From the NCBI GenBank assembly GCA_020086605.1, contig JACBWW010000008.1, positions 27,950,250 to 28,014,249 of the forward strand: a stretch of 64,000 nucleotides of DNA. The letters are read 5' to 3'. The translations under genes and the position numbers were made by a program. Within the stretch, counting starts at the first letter, position 1; each line of letters starts with the position of its first letter. The notes below the pieces were generated by a model that was not told where the DNA came from, made no database searches, and saw nothing but the letters and a program-made list of their open reading frames with translations. Shown one piece after another: positions 23,096 to 37,500 of the stretch. The DNA is from Lanius collurio. Its lineage: Eukaryota; Chordata; Aves; Passeriformes; Laniidae.

Positions 23096-23195
23096 TTAGA
23101 ATCACAGAATATGAAAAGTTGGAAGGGACCCATCAGGATCATCAAGTCCAACATCTGGCCCTGCACAGAACACCCCAAGAAATGCACCACTGTAG
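23096..23195 (-). mobile_element. CR1 LINE 3' fragment
   Basis: AGAATCACAGAAT, AAGTTGGAAGGGACCC, ATCATCAAGTCCAACATCTG and GCCCTGCACAGAACACCCC are the reverse complement of a CR1 3' end. The fragment is about 100 bases long. Confidence 0.88.
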
Positions 23196-25079
23196 GGAGA
23201 AAAGGCTTGAAAGTAGAAAATTTAGTGACAAGGTAAAACAAGAGTTGTTTTCACTCAAGGTGACCTGGTAGCTGGGAGATGCTAAGAATATTCAGTGCGG
23301 GAAATTTCATGTATTGTGTTTGCTTTGAGAAATGGAATTTCTGTAGAAGACAAAAGAATCCTGTCAATGACTTAAACCTCATTCTTCACAGGTTCGGGCC
23401 TCCCTGCTGGGAGAAAGAGAGGTAAGAAGCTTGGAGGTTATGGAAAGCACAGAACTGTGAAGCACTGCACATGGGCCATGCCCTTTGAGATGTCGAGGCC
23501 AGGGAATGGGCCCATATGCTTTTGGCCCTTCTTAAGATGGAATAAGCTCAGCAGGGTATGTGTCTCCATCTGTTTTTGAAACCTCACAACCAGTGAGGTG
23601 ATGGGATAAATCTACTCTTTGCACTTCAACTGTGGGTCATGGTCGCCTTGGTTACTTGCATCTATCAGTTCACACAGCTCTGCAGCACCCTTTGGAAAGG
23701 TCTCTCAAAGAGAAGTGACAAATCACTTGCATTGGATTTTCTTCCCTAACCCTTACTGGAATTTGGCTTCAGGCAACATAGTGTTGGCCAGACCATGGCA
23801 AAGCAGATGACCTACTTATCCAAAGCTTATGGGAGGATAATTTCAGGAGCAATCTTCATCTGCACAAAAAAAGCACACAAGGCCAGTTCTACCTCAAGTA
23901 GTCCTACATTCTCTACCACCTTCATGACTCGTGGAAAAAAGATGAGTTAAATCCTAAAATGGCCAAGGAAAGCCTGTCTTCACTGTGAACAAGATCTTGC
24001 TGCAGTACAGCTCAGCACATCCATAGACTCCAGCCATTCCATGGCTGCATATCTTCCCTATTGCTTCCTCTCTGTGCAGATTAAAACTGGCATTGCACTT
24101 CTGTCCAGACTCTGCATTGCAGGAATCACAGCTGCAAAACAATCCCTGCAAGAACAAAAACCCACCTTTGCAAGATAAAAGCATCAGTGACCACTTGAAA
24201 AAGCCTGACAAATAAGGAATTCAGTCTGAAGATAACTAAGTAAAAAGAGGCTGTAAAATTATGTTTACTGTCTCTTCAGCCCAGAGTGCCACATACATAG
24301 GAATTACTCACTATCAAGTGAAAAACAAACATTTCTGGGATGGTGGATTGCAGATGTACAGCCTCATACAGCATGACAGCAGAAGCAGAACAGGCAGCTA
24401 CAGGGGAGTCAAGTAAAACCACAGCCAGGCCAAGCTCTTGAAATAACAAAATCTCACCCCTGTAAATAAAGCAGCTAGTGATGTCAAAAAGCACCAGCGG
24501 GATTATTTTCAGACTGGACCAGAGCAGTGCTACAATGGTTTGCTGCCACATCCCAGTGAGCAGGAGAAGCAGCACAGGCATGGCATTACCTAGGAGGGAT
24601 GGACATCAGATCTGCCAGGCAGCCTGGATGCCTGCATCTGCGGAGCTGTATTAAATGATGCAATCCTACACGGAATTCAATGCACACTGCCTGCAAACAA
24701 ATCAGGAGTGCCAAAATCAGGCACAAATAGAACACGTCCCAGCAGCAGCCTGCTTTTACTAGATGTTCCTCTTCCATACTGCACATCTAAATGGTTTTTC
24801 AATCAGCAGCTGCGGCCAACAGCTGACTCCTGCTAAGACTGCAGAAGACTTTAACCCTTTCTAGCCCTAGGCTGTTCTATCAAGACCAGAAGAAATGCCT
24901 GGATATACAGGAAGACATTTTCTGTGTCTCCAAGACAGGAATACACAATGGTCTGGAGGCTGGCAACTCCCTGATTTGGGAATGATAGCACTGTACAAAG
25001 CAAAATGGCTGCATAGCCCAATAAAAGCAGCATCTGAGGAGTTAATACATTAAATTTGTCCTGCCTTCTGAAGGACATC

Positions 25080-25235
25080 AAGACCACATATAATATATAT
25101 GTTAATTATTAATTGTATTGTATTGTATTGTACTGTATTGTATTAATACATGGATATATAAAAATACATATATAATATATTATTTATATTAATATATGCT
25201 ATATTAATACATGGATATATATAATAATAACAGTG
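25080..25235. repeat. AT-rich simple sequence with TATTG repeats
   Basis: An imperfect run of six TATTG or TACTG units at about 25113-25142 sits in a TATATA/ATATTAAT-rich tract. Confidence 0.8.
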
Positions 25236-26400
25236 ATATCCAAATGCTTTTAGACCACAGGCTGGATTTTACAGTTATTTGAAGGCACCTGGAGGAAAAG
25301 ATCCTGTAGTACTCAGATTTGAAAATGGAAACTGTCTGATTTCTGTTAAGACTGTGCATTTCTTGATCCTCTTTTTGGCCAGGTACCTGAACAAACTCTG
25401 CAATCATGTCTGAATCTCATTTCAGTGGAGTTCAGTGCAGGTAAAACACAAAAGGCAGAACGATTCCTGGGATGACGAGACAAGAACTGTCTGATGTAGG
25501 AATAATCCTTGGGCCATTGTGAGACTATCCAGTCACAAGCAGCCTCCTTCATTTGGGAATAGTTTACATTGCAGAGCAGGTTTCACAACCTTCCCACAGA
25601 AATTTAGGAGACTATACAATCATCCCTCAGTGCCCTTTTTGGTTTTTGGAATTCCCACAAATTCTTAGAGCTTGTAACTTCCTGAACCAGTGCCTTCCAC
25701 GCCAAATTACACACCACACTAGCAGTTTTGAACATAGGGATATTTAACTTCATTGCTTATCCTTGGGCTAGGGCAGGGAGAGGATCATATTTTCTACTCC
25801 ATTTGCCTATCATCAGTACCAAGATTTTTGTTCTGCTCAAGTACAAGAGTATTCCCAGATCCTTGGTCTGATAACCAACCTCTCTCCAAGTGTCCTCTTG
25901 ATGTGTGGGTGTGTTTGTATGTTCACATGGCTGGCAGCAAGGCAGAACTCAAGAGGATCTGGATGAAACCACAGCATTAGTTTATATAACAGAATATTTT
26001 CCATGCAGCAAAACTAACAAAAGGCAAGCCAGAACCTTAATAAAATACTTATGAAGCAGACCAGGCACTCCTAATGATTACACATACTTTCCTTCTGAGA
26101 GGGAAATATATCCCTTGTAGGGGCTGGCAACCCAAACCAAGCTCAGTTTGTAAAGCTCTATTCAGGACAGTTTATTTTAGGATATCACTCCACAAGACAG
26201 CTCATGTACTAATTAGGCTTGGAATGACTGGGCTCAACAGAGCATTAAGGGTAAACTAAATCTGATAACACTGGATTAACCAAGGTGTTCTGCTGAGGAT
26301 GTTGGGCTAAAAAGACCTATTAACTAGAGAAAAAAAGGAGATCAAACAGGGATGATCTTTGACTCTGTGCTGGAAGAGCAGTCAGAGTTTCAGGGGACCC

Positions 26401-26529
26401 ACCAAGCGAGGTTGGATGGGGCTTTGAGCAACCTGGTCTAGTGGAAAGTGTCCCTGCCCAAGCAGGAGGGTGGAACGAGATGGGAACTTGAGGGTCCTTT
26501 CCAACCCAAACCATCCTATAATTCTGCGA
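26401..26529 (+). mobile_element. CR1 LINE 3' terminal fragment
   Basis: Plus-strand CR1 end: GGTTGGATGGGGCTTTGAGC, AACCTGGTCTAGTGGAAAGT, GTCCCTGCCCA and GGTCCTTTCCAACCCAAACC, with a degenerate ATAATTCTG tail. Confidence 0.93.
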
Positions 26530-29500
26530 GCATTCTTTTAATCAAGGCTGTTTGAGAGAACTGAGGAGACACTTTAAGACTGCAAGGCTCCCAGATCTTC
26601 ACAGACAGGACACATTCACATTTGAACACCTCCTTTCTTGAAGCTGTTGCATCCTTTCTGGACCAGAAGTCTCAGAGAAGACAAGTAGCTCAGACAAGCG
26701 TTTGCCTGTGTTAAGCCCTTGCATTGAGATAGGCCTTAACAAAACCACAAGGCTTTAAAACTCTGCACCTTCTGAACACATACTATAAATACACTGAGTA
26801 GTCTTATTCACAAGAATGCCAAGCCATTCGGGAATACTGCTGGGCTTTGAAGTTTGAAAGCAAGATTCATGGACTAATTAATGACAGTATGTGAAAAGTA
26901 TTCCTACTTTCAGTTTCATATAATCCTACTTGATTTCCTGGAGCTTTCACTTTACAATCAGGGCACCTCATAAATCGTTATTTTCTTTCTCTAGATTGTT
27001 CATTATTTCATATCACAAACTCTACAGTTTCCCATTAACCACAAGTAACTTCCATTTCTTCAATCTCTCCTCTTAGGAGTGTTTTCCAGGGACTTGTTCA
27101 GTTTCCTAGGCAGTTTCTCAATTCCCTCCAGCTATGCATTCATGCTTCTGAGCTGGGGTGACTAATTTCACACAGTTTTCCAATTGGCAGTGGGATTAGA
27201 AGCTGTAAAATAATTTTCCATTCCATTTCTTATGTACTTTAACATCCATATGTACATGCCCATCAGGTGATATCCCTTATGAGCAGGGTGACAATCAGTT
27301 AGTTTTTGCAGTTTAATGACTTGGAATGTGCTTAATCAGTTTAATCATCTGGAATCTGACAAAGTGTACTTTCGTGACTGTCTTCTCTTACACGCACTTA
27401 TGTAACTTAGCATCAAGCCAAAGAATTTCAAGATTTACAAGACTAGCCTAGAAGAAACCAGGGGGTTTCTTTTACATATCTGTTCTCTTAGGAAAGGAGT
27501 TTCTTCTCCTTCCTCTCTGGAGTGTGGGTTTTGGGAGTCTGGGCTGAAGGGTATTTCTCTATAGTGAATTTCCCTCACCAAAGCAGTGAGGCCCAGCAGC
27601 CAGCACCCTTGAAGGAAGATTCTCCTTTCATTTTGAAGGTTGTTCAAAATGAGGCCACGAGGTTGTTGTGGCTTTTCTTTTCAACCTCAACTCACGCCAA
27701 GGGGAAAGTAGAAACAATACACTGGACCAAAATCCTGGCTGTTGAACGTGCTCTGGTACAGAGGGGAATTACTCCTCAGTGCCTCTGGGACAAATACAAA
27801 TGCATCGTTTCAGTTTGGGGTGTTTCTCTACCCTGGGGTACCAAATCCTGTCACCAGCACAAAGCCTGAGAGAGGTCAGGGTTACAGAGATGGAAATATT
27901 CTATGGAGTCTCTGAAACTTTTGCAAAGTCACCAAGAAAAACAGAGATTACCGAAACCCCAGCAGGTCAAAAACGATTCTCAGCATCTCAGCCAGATGTG
28001 GTCAAGCATAAACTGAATGCCTGTGGCTGGAGCACTGCCACCTTTGTGCATTAACCACCCCCATGCCATTGCTTGTCAGTGCCAGGACACACCTGCTTTC
28101 TTGCAGTTTCCCTCCTCCTCCTCTCCTATCGTACTATGAACTGGCTGGCCCTCCTGACCAGGGTCAGGGATACCTGAGGTCACCCTGTGCTCCATGCTGC
28201 CTCACCTCTCCTCTGATCCAGTGTTCCCCCAAAAACAGCCACTCTGAGGATCACATGGGAACAAACGGGCTGTCAGGCTTAGTGTAATAAGCAATCACCA
28301 CCTTCAGAGTGTTTTATGAAGACAGTAATTACAAATAGCAGGTGCCTATGGAAATGAATGGGCATATGACAAGGAGCTGAAGGCAGGAGGAGACCTCTGG
28401 GTAAGGACAACAGTCTCCTCAATACCATTTCAAGCACTAGGACCTGCTGTTGGAAGACAAATCTCAGCAGCAGGGTAAGTTAGATGCCACTGCAGGTAAG
28501 TGAGAACAGCTTGCTGCCAGTAGGAAATGGCTAAGTGCAGATGCATACTGAAATCCACTTGCTGGTTTTCTGAAGGGAGGAGCTACAATCACTGCTCAGG
28601 GTAAGACACACTTGGGGAAGAAACCACTTAGAAGCCACTACAACAACTCACATGAGAGCAAGTGGTGAAGGAGGGGTCAACCAGAGTCAGCTGAACCCCA
28701 GGTGGGTGTGTCATTCCAGGTATCAATCATCAGAATGAATTAGGCAAAGCCAAGGAAGGTACACCATGTGGGCCAACAGCATCTTGGCGCCAGAGATAAG
28801 AAATATTTATTCCTCCCACTGGATCTTCTCCTTGTGTGCGCTTATCATTTTGCCACCTGAGTTATTGGATAAGGTTTGAAGATGGGACTACAGGGAAAAA
28901 CACTGTGTAAGCAAACACTGTAACTAACCTGCCTGCTAAGAGCATAAAATTGCACTAGCACAATAACCAAGCCAGGTCATTCTCCCTTCTAAGAAGGGCA
29001 TTGGGGAGTAAGCCATACTATCTGAGCTTACACACAGCAATGAAACCTGAGGCACACATCCCTGCTCTTCGCCATGGGAACCCCAGAGAGCGACCAAAAG
29101 AAGGTATCCTGCTAAACAACCAAGGTGAATTGGGCCTATAGGCAGAAGGAGGCAAAGCAGCCATGTGGCTGGTCCTACACCAGTGCAGGCACAGCATAAT
29201 AGAGAAGAAGCTCACTGAAAGCATTTAGGGCACGTTCTTACAGAAGTGACAGCAGCTACTGTGAGTTTATAAAGAATAAGGTACAGTTCTGGGGTCAAAC
29301 TGATGAGATTAGTATAAGTAGGTAGGGAGCAAGGACTCTAGTCTGAGGTAACCGTGGGTCTGAGGCAAGTATCAGGTGTAAACTGTCTATTTGCCTAAGT
29401 TCTCCATACAGGCTCTAATTTAATATTTTCTCCCTGTAACTCCCAGAGCAGGAACTCACCTCTTCCCAAAAGGAACTACTAGCATTCATACATTCTGAAA

Positions 29501-32500
29501 TATCCCTGACAGTGTCCCCAAAAACATCACAACAGAGCAGTGACACTTGTTCTCTGCTTTCAGAGAGCATTTTGTGTGGAAGCAGAGAGTGGCAGTTTGG
29601 TAGTAAGGCCAGTTTCCTATCACTTGCCGAAGGTAAGTAAAAAGCATTGCTGCCATAACTCAAATATTGATTATTTATCACTCAAAGGTACTGCCAGCCC
29701 CACACCCTCAGCACTGCCCAAAGACCAACACATGGTCTCTCTTCCAAGAGTCCAAACTCTTAACTTGACCCTGAGCCCGAAGTTGCCATCAGCCACATTA
29801 TGGCCACTCACAGACACTACACCTCTGCCTTCCCCCTCCATCCCATTTACAGCAGTTAACAAACACAGTGGGTTTTGTTTGGGTTTCTTATCCCTCTGTC
29901 TGTTAATATAGCAACTGTCAGCCTTGCCCAGTAAAAATTACTTGCATTTGTCTGAGGGGTAGAAAAAACCATTATCTACATGATCCTGAGGCTGCAACAC
30001 AACTGTGGTGGGGAGAGAAAGAGCTTGTGGACCAGCCTGCTTTTGTGCTCATCTTAACAGGTATGTCTCGGCTTTGACCCACTTCTTTCAGAAAATGAAC
30101 ATTAAAATCATTTTCATCAAGAGAGAAAACTGGAGCAGAATCAGAGACCAGAGGTATTTTAACAGCCCATTTCTTTCTTACTGGAGAGTAACCAACTTTG
30201 AGATGAGTGTGAGGGCACGCAGGGAACCTGCCTGGCAGATAACATGGCAAATCCCTGCTAAGGCTCATTACCAATTCAGCTGTCATTGATCATTGCTGTG
30301 GATTTCACCCCTGGCCAACCAAGCTCCCTCAGTTCCTTCCAGCCTTATCCTGTAGCCTCTCAGACAGCTGGAATGGGGTGATCTTCTGGTTTTTGTGGTC
30401 TTATGTACTGGACAGCCAGAAGAACTTCATCCACATCAGAATGCTCCCCATGAAGCAGCACAGGTAGGAGACAAGTGAGGTTTCCCACTACCAGTCAGAT
30501 TTCAATGGTTTCCACAAGCATGAGGACAGAAATCTTGTTGTCCAGTACTGCTCTTGATTCCACAGCTGACAAGGGAGGTGCCTCCAGCTCCAGTCCTCCA
30601 CCTCTCAACCACTTGCAGAGATCTCCACATCTCTTACTTTGGATTTACATTTTTGGGGTTCAACTGTCAGAACTGTGCCTACTAAGATGAGTTTTCACCC
30701 AGCACCCATGATACAGAAGTGTCTTTGGATTGAGTATCTGAAGCTGACCCAGTTTATATTAAACATAATGGTAAAAAGCAAATACAGCTGTAATGAAACC
30801 TTTTTAATTTTTAAAGAGCAGATCTCTGGCACGTCAGGGTAAACAGTTGTAATGCCAACAAGAACAAAGAGCTTGGAGAAGTACTGAAGAAAACACTTTG
30901 AATGTAACTAAAAAAGAAAAACTAGGTTCACCAAGAAAGATGAGGAGATTAGAAGAGAAAGGAGGCTCCTGACCAAGCTGAATGAGTAACTACACCAAGA
31001 AGGATATTAGAGGCAAGAAAAACAACATCTTCAGTGCTGTTTTGGCCAGACAAATATTGAAGCTGCAGCAATGACAGGCTAGATAATACAGAGGAAAGAA
31101 GGTGCAGAAAAGGAAATGAGCTTTTGAGTGGAAACAAATTCAAGAAGATGAAAGCACTCAAGTCAGAAGGGCAAGATATTCTTGATCCCAGAACAATGAA
31201 AGAATAGCTGTTTGATCACAGCTGGCAACTGCACTTTTGATAAAAAATACCTATTAGAAAAGAGGAAGAAGGTGAAACCATGTGGCTGACAAATATTAAA
31301 GGTAAAGGTCTGTAGCTGTTCTGCAAGGGCAAGGAAAGTGACCCACGTTAGATACATCAACCTGCCCTTACTATTACATAAGTCTCTCAGAAAACACTAG
31401 AAAAGAAAAATAAAACAGGGAAACAAATTAAAAACAGAGCAAAGCACAACAAGGGGTTGCAAAAGGCAGAGTATTGTCTGGGTATTAGGAATCATACCAG
31501 AGTGAGATCTTCATTCACCAGGAACATCTGACTGGAAGAAAATGCAGATGTCTGGGACTAAAATTTTGTTCTTTGTTTGCTCTCACAGCCTCAGACACCT
31601 GACAGGCAGTAATGGAGCTGTGGGCAGGCCATACCTGAGTTCACAGCATATTCTCCCAGGCCACCTGTACTTTCTGCAATGCAGGTCCAGGACCCTTGTA
31701 CCTGGAGACCCAGCTGTACTTTATCTCCATCATCTGCATTGATGCAGTGAGGAAGACAAACTCCTGTGGATCATTTCAGTCAGCTCCAGTCACCAGAACC
31801 TCCTGCCCATCTTCTAAATGTCTCAAGTCAGAGATTATCCATGCACTCTCACTGCTTAACAGATGTTCTTGTAGGAGTGGCACCTACTAGCCAGGCACAG
31901 CCTGTATGCCCTGGGGACATTCCCACCCCACACAAAGAAGGAGGCTGCATCACCTTCTTTTTATTCCTTTAGGCATTGTACACACAAACCATGAATTTTC
32001 TTCCACATGCTGATACAGGTATGTGTGTCCTGTACATTCTGCTGGACACCCTGTCCTCCAGCACATGATGTGCTTGCTGTACACAGTCATGCTGGGGTTA
32101 CCCACCACCAATCTCCCACAGGAACCCGCTCTGCAGCAGCACCACAAACCCAGTCTGGTGCACACCTGCAGGACACATCCCACTCCCTGCTCCCATCAGC
32201 CTGAAAGGGACAGATTCTGGGAGGCACGGAGAGGTTTTCCCAGGTCCAAGAGCAAGATGGGGTGAGAAGGAGCTGGAGTTCAGGAAGCATTACGGGGCTT
32301 TCAGGACATTGTCATCGACCTGCAAGAAGGAAACATGCTGCTTTGAGATTTTGCTGGAAGCCCTCTCCTTCTCACCTGGCACCTTGCTCTGAAACTCTGG
32401 GTTTGCCTTCATCACCAGGGGTAAAGGCTGTGGAGCCTTGTCACTCCATAAGGGATGGAGAGGGAGCAACCAAATGAGAACCTGCAGCAGCAAAATGGTT

Positions 32501-33728
32501 CCTCCAGAGAACTACTGCAGAAAAGGCTGTGCTGAGGATCACCCCCACCCCCACAAACCCCGCAGGGCTGCACACAGCACTGAACATCTCGGGGAACACA
32601 GTAAGAGGCTGAAGAATGACAACAGAAACAACACATTTGCATTCCCTGACAATGACAACCCTGAATTTCCCCTCTGTGCGCTCTCCCACTGGTGTCTGAC
32701 CCAAATCCCCTGCTCCTCCAGCTCTGCAATGCCTCTCATCTGCCTCTTCTTTCCATGGTTCCTCTAAAGCTCTGCAAAACACTTACCATTTTATTTATGT
32801 CTTTTCTACCATCCTGTTGCTCTTTATAGGCCTAAAAAAACTTTGTCTGAATTATTCTTGGGTCACTAGCAAATGGGAGAAATTTTTTGTGAATAGGTAA
32901 GAACTGCCAGGCTCACTGTTCAGCAACACTCACATAAAAAGCTGCAGGTGTGTGGAGATAAAAATGCAGATCTTTACTTCCCTTGTACTCTAATATACCT
33001 TTATGCCACCCATCAGTCCACATCTTGTGTGGTATGTTCCCCTGTAACTCCCATTTACTCCACATCTGCCCCAAATCCTGCAATTGCAACCCCACACACT
33101 CAGCATTTTCCATAACTCCAAAAGACTGAATCTGCTATTCAATTATCTCCTTTTGTTATGACATTCCCATTTGCACATTCCCCTACAGTCACGTCACTTT
33201 AACACATATACCAAAATCTCATTCTTTTATACCTTTTCTTTATTGTTCTCACTGTCATGCTGAACATCGCCCCTTCAGCATCTCTCTCCCTATCCCACAT
33301 GCATCCTTCTCTTTGTTCAAGCCCTCCTCCCATTTGCAGAGGCAATTTAATGGAAGGATTTGTGCAGAGGGTGGGGGAGGGAGGAAGAAGGAAGGCAGGG
33401 AGGCAAAAGAGGGATTTGGCTATAACAAGACCATGTAATTAAGCTCCAGTAACTGGTACCCAGCCTGGACCCCTCATTTCTGTAATTAAAAGCAGTAATT
33501 CCTCCATTCCTAGATAACCTTTCTCATCTGATCTGTGAAAAGAGGCAGGGAGAGAGCATCCATTTACACAGCCAGCACAGACACACCCTGGCAACACAAA
33601 GGACTCCAGCCTGCACAGAGCCCCTGTATCTCTTAGCGGAAGGACAGGGTTTTACATGCCATGATATTTACCCTAATGCCTTTTCAACAAATGATTTACC
33701 AGTATTTAGGGGAGAAAATAGAAGGGGA

Positions 33729-33746
33729 AAAAAAAAAAAAAAAAAA
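33729..33746. repeat. Poly(A) run
   Basis: An uninterrupted A homopolymer of about 18 bases lies in intron 1. No retroposed gene is recognisable next to it. Confidence 0.9.
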
Positions 33747-34270
33747 GAGCCAAAAGCCACAGTGACAGCAACCTTTCCTCTGTCTGAGCCCTTTGTCTCT
33801 GGCTTTTCATGGAAGCGCTGTCTGTCAAAACAGCTTTTGAGCTGCACAGCAGCATCACCGCCAGGGATGCACGGAGAGCATGGTAGCTGGCGGGACCACA
33901 ACAATCCGTGTGGGCTCGGCTGTCATGGCAGGCACAATGGAGAGCTGTGCGGAGGCACTGCTGGGGCGAAGCACGACTCGCCTCTGCACAGCCAGACCCG
34001 GACATGACAACTGCTATTTCACAGCCACAATGGACAAACACACATTCTGCGCAGCAGCCGCAGCCTCCTCGCTCGCTCACATCCATGACAGCCACAGCCC
34101 GCTCCAAAGCAATGCAGCCTCTGAAAGAGACAAAGCAACCCTGAAACCCTCAAGCTTCATCGGCTAGCTGGCATCCTCCACAAAAACAAACCGGCCCCTG
34201 TGCAGGACGACCAGCGGCCTGAAAACCAATAGCACAACTGACACCCACCCCGATAATTTCTCCACCTCAC

Positions 34271-34583
34271 CTTTCCACAGATCCTTCTTTCCCCGTCTCC
34301 TGTCAGCGAACACACTCCGCTCCGCCACTCCTGAGCGCTCGGATTCCAGAAGGCTCTGTGCTCTCTCACTAGGATGCTGTGGGAAACACAGAGTCAATTT
34401 TTTTTCCTGATTTTTTTTTTTTCCTTCACAGCTGCATCCCTGGCAATGCAGAGGGTCTGCGCAATCACATCTCTGATGCTCCTGCTGCTGCTGCTGCTGT
34501 GACGTTGCTGCGTGTGAAGGAGCAAGCATGCCCACAGCACCGTCGCTCCAGCTCGCAGTCAGTCCCTGTGGAACCTCAGACAA
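34271..34583 (-). promoter_or_regulatory. Candidate alternative first exon of RUSC2
   Basis: On the minus strand a GC-richer segment ends in a consensus donor, TGTGGAAAG followed by GTGAGG (GT at 34270-34269). It contains a CTG triplet run (34482-34500) and a TGACGTTG CRE-like site at about 34500. Several CpGs continue to about 34560. This is the arrangement expected for an internal promoter and leader exon that could splice to the acceptor at 15544. No transcript evidence is available to me. Confidence 0.3.
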
Positions 34584-37500
34584 GGCAGGGGATGGGAGGG
34601 AGCAGAAAAGGAGGAGACGATGGAGGATTGATTCTTACAGGAACTGGGAAATCAGGAAGGCAGCATGTGGAAAAATTAAAAGATCAAAGCCTGTGCCATA
34701 AAATAGAGCTGCATCATCTTATTCTGTGATGAGACTGGATTTTGGATGCTGTGTGCTTGCAGGATGTCTGATCTCCTACCCTATCTTTGCCAAGGAAAGC
34801 CAGAGGGACTGGAGTGTTATGTTCCCACTGTTGATAATGGCAGCTAGAACCCTTGGAGATAAAATGGCAGTCTGCAAAGCAATGCACTGGAGGAGGAGGA
34901 TGGGAAAACTGCGAGAAGCTTCCTGAAGCTTCTTTAAATTTCTGTAATGCCTTGTCCTAAACAGCTTCATCAACAGTATCTACACAGCATCCCTGAAATG
35001 CAGCCACCTCTGGAGTAAAATGCAACTACCAGCACTTGCCACAGCGCCGAACCCACCTGGCAGGGGCAGGATGTCTGCAGTCCCTGCTCTCACAGGGGAC
35101 CTCAAATCAAGATCCCAACAACTCTTAGCTGCAGTTTGTGATTAAAGCAATGCTGGGCTAGGTCCCAGCATCTCGGCAAAGCAACCCATAGCAGATCTTC
35201 CTACTGGAAACATGGGGTCACCACCTGCAAAGCTCAGGCTCTCTTGTTCTCTGTAAGGATTTTTCCATATCCCTTTTCACCAGAGACAGCTGGTGAGAAG
35301 AGCTGATGGAACTTGCTCCATTGGCAGAGTAGTCCAGCTCCTGACAGAGTGCAGGTAGCTGTGCAAGGGACAAATGTGGCTACTTTTGCTTTTCTACCAG
35401 CAGGGGCATAACCACACACCCCAGAAACTCAGTGGTGCTCCGGGCTGTGCTGTTACAGGGAGGTGCTTCTAGCACTAGAGCAGCATCCATCATGGAGGGA
35501 CTGCTCACATTACTGCCCTTCCTCATCCAGCTCTGTGCCTACAGCCCCATGTAGAGCCAAGCAGAGCGCAGAAACTGGAGCATCCACACTGGAAAAAGCA
35601 AAACCTGTGAGCCCAAACCAAAACACATGTCCTAAACTGAGGTTCCACAGGAAGTGAGTAGGTCAGAGCAAGGCAGAGAAGGGGTAAAATGGTCACAGAG
35701 ACAAAAAATTCAAAGAAATTAAGAACTGCCACACGGCTGAGTACTTTTTACTTTATGCCATGGCTTACCTAAAGCAGCAAACAAGTAATACAAATACAAC
35801 AACCTGGACAATAGACAACACTTTACAGAAGCTTCTGCCTCTGGAGAGGTCAGCATAAAATGCTGTGACAGAAAAATGTTAAGACTTATTACTGGAAGAC
35901 TTACTATCTCAGATCCAAGAACACTACAAAATTTTAAAATATCTCCTCAAGTAACATTTAAATCAGATTTCTGACAGAAAACCACAGGACTGGGGGCTTC
36001 CTACCAAGGGCTTCAGAGGCAGGAGTCCAGGACTCCCCCCAGCACACAGGGACCATTCCACTGGGAAAAGAGAAAGGGCCTTGGGTTGTGCACTGTTTGC
36101 AATAGACTGGAGCCAGCATCGCAGATGCAGCTCTGCTACTCACCTCCAAACCACAGTGAATGATCCCTCAATCAGTCCCAAAAGTCAGGCTCCACAGGTC
36201 AGGTCCTTCCCCAGACATCAATTATCTGCTCTGTCAGTGGCACTTTATGCTCCTCAGACCACTGCCTGCCTTTCCTGGGATGCTCGGGACCCGCAGCACC
36301 AGCTGGTCCTGTTCAAGAGGCAGGGACGAGCCTCTGGGAGGATGCAGAAGTGAGGGACCTACCTCCATGCCTGGCCATTACAGCAAGCAGAAAGCCAGTC
36401 CTGGCAGGCTCTGCTCCAACCAAGCTGCAGTAAAGGAGACTATTTACTGTGCTCCCATTAATGTGCAGCCCCAGGACCCCCGTATGGCCAGCCCCATTGT
36501 ACTGTCAGTGGTAATTAAGGCAGGCTCAAGCAGACATCTCCGGCCCCTTCAGTTGGGAGAGTCAGGGAGCAACAGCGAGGAAAGAGAAGGAGAGTTTCAG
36601 CTGTGGAGCTCTGTGCAGAACAAGGAGCATTTGTTACCCAGGAGACTCGTTCCCACAGCAGAGAGCAGAATGGAAACTATTTCAGTGCCCTCCCCAGTCC
36701 TCCACAAGCATTGCCAATGCTGACGCCAGGAGGTATAAATGCTGGCAGGCTGAGTGCTTGCCTTCATCTGTCCCTGCCACAGGACACTGGCATTAACCAA
36801 TTCACTGACAGCAATGCCTCTCTTGTGTAGCAGACACACATACCAGAGCAGATGGGAGTCAGGGGGGTATGTTCTTAAAAATCAGACAGAGCAATGCAGC
36901 AGACGAGGGGCTCCCTAAGAAACACTACTATTTACACATCTGTTCCCAACACAAATGTCTGTACCCTCCTCCCCAAAATACATTCTGCATGCTCCCCAGA
37001 TCTCAAATGCACATGGCACCGACCCTCTGCAGCACACCCCCCTTTGACGCACCTCCCTCCCCAACCTGCCTCCCTCAGCAACAGCGCTAGGAACTGATGG
37101 CCTGTCCCAAAAGCTTTGCAGGCAGCAGCAGATCTCAGGTGCTAATAAGAAAGAACAAAGCTCTTTCTTGCAGACTGTCTTCTAGGAGATGACTTCTCTT
37201 TGATCACAGAGATGACTCAGTGCAAGAAGGGGAGCACGGCTGACTCCACAGTGTCGCGCAAGGAGGGAGCAGGGATACTGCAGGCTGGTGACTGTACCCC
37301 TTGGAGAAGGAAGGTGAGAAAGATGGAGGTGTCAAGACATGCCTGCCCCTACAGTAACAGAGGTTCCCATCTTGCTTCACCTGGGCAGGTAGGGAGAGGT
37401 GCTTCCCACAGACTCCAGCACTCTGCAGTGTAGGTAGCTTGGCAGAAAATTCCTTATCGAGCTTATGTCAGTCTCACTGTCCACAAGCATCTCAGGTGCC

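Larger units (their letters stand above)
22577..33600 (-). other. RUSC2 intron 1, middle portion
   Basis: This 11 kb contains two CR1 pieces (23096-23195 and 26401-26529), an AT-rich patch with TATTG repeats (25080-25235), and a possible very diverged CR1 internal stretch near 31050-31300. I found no exon-like conserved protein segment on either strand in the rest. Confidence 0.7.

Noticed and set aside
28700..29230. Possible LTR of an endogenous retrovirus
   Set aside because: It has an AATAAA-less AT/GC pattern that vaguely recalls LTRs and a GGCGCC site, but no TG/CA ends, TATA-to-polyA spacing or flanking duplication could be defined.
30900..31350. Possible CR1 internal region
   Set aside because: A few phrases resemble the CR1 reading-frame end, but the match is too weak to set borders or orientation reliably.
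36160..36723. 187-codon plus-strand open frame
   Set aside because: No protein similarity, no splice-site or promoter context, and other overlapping frames are equally open.
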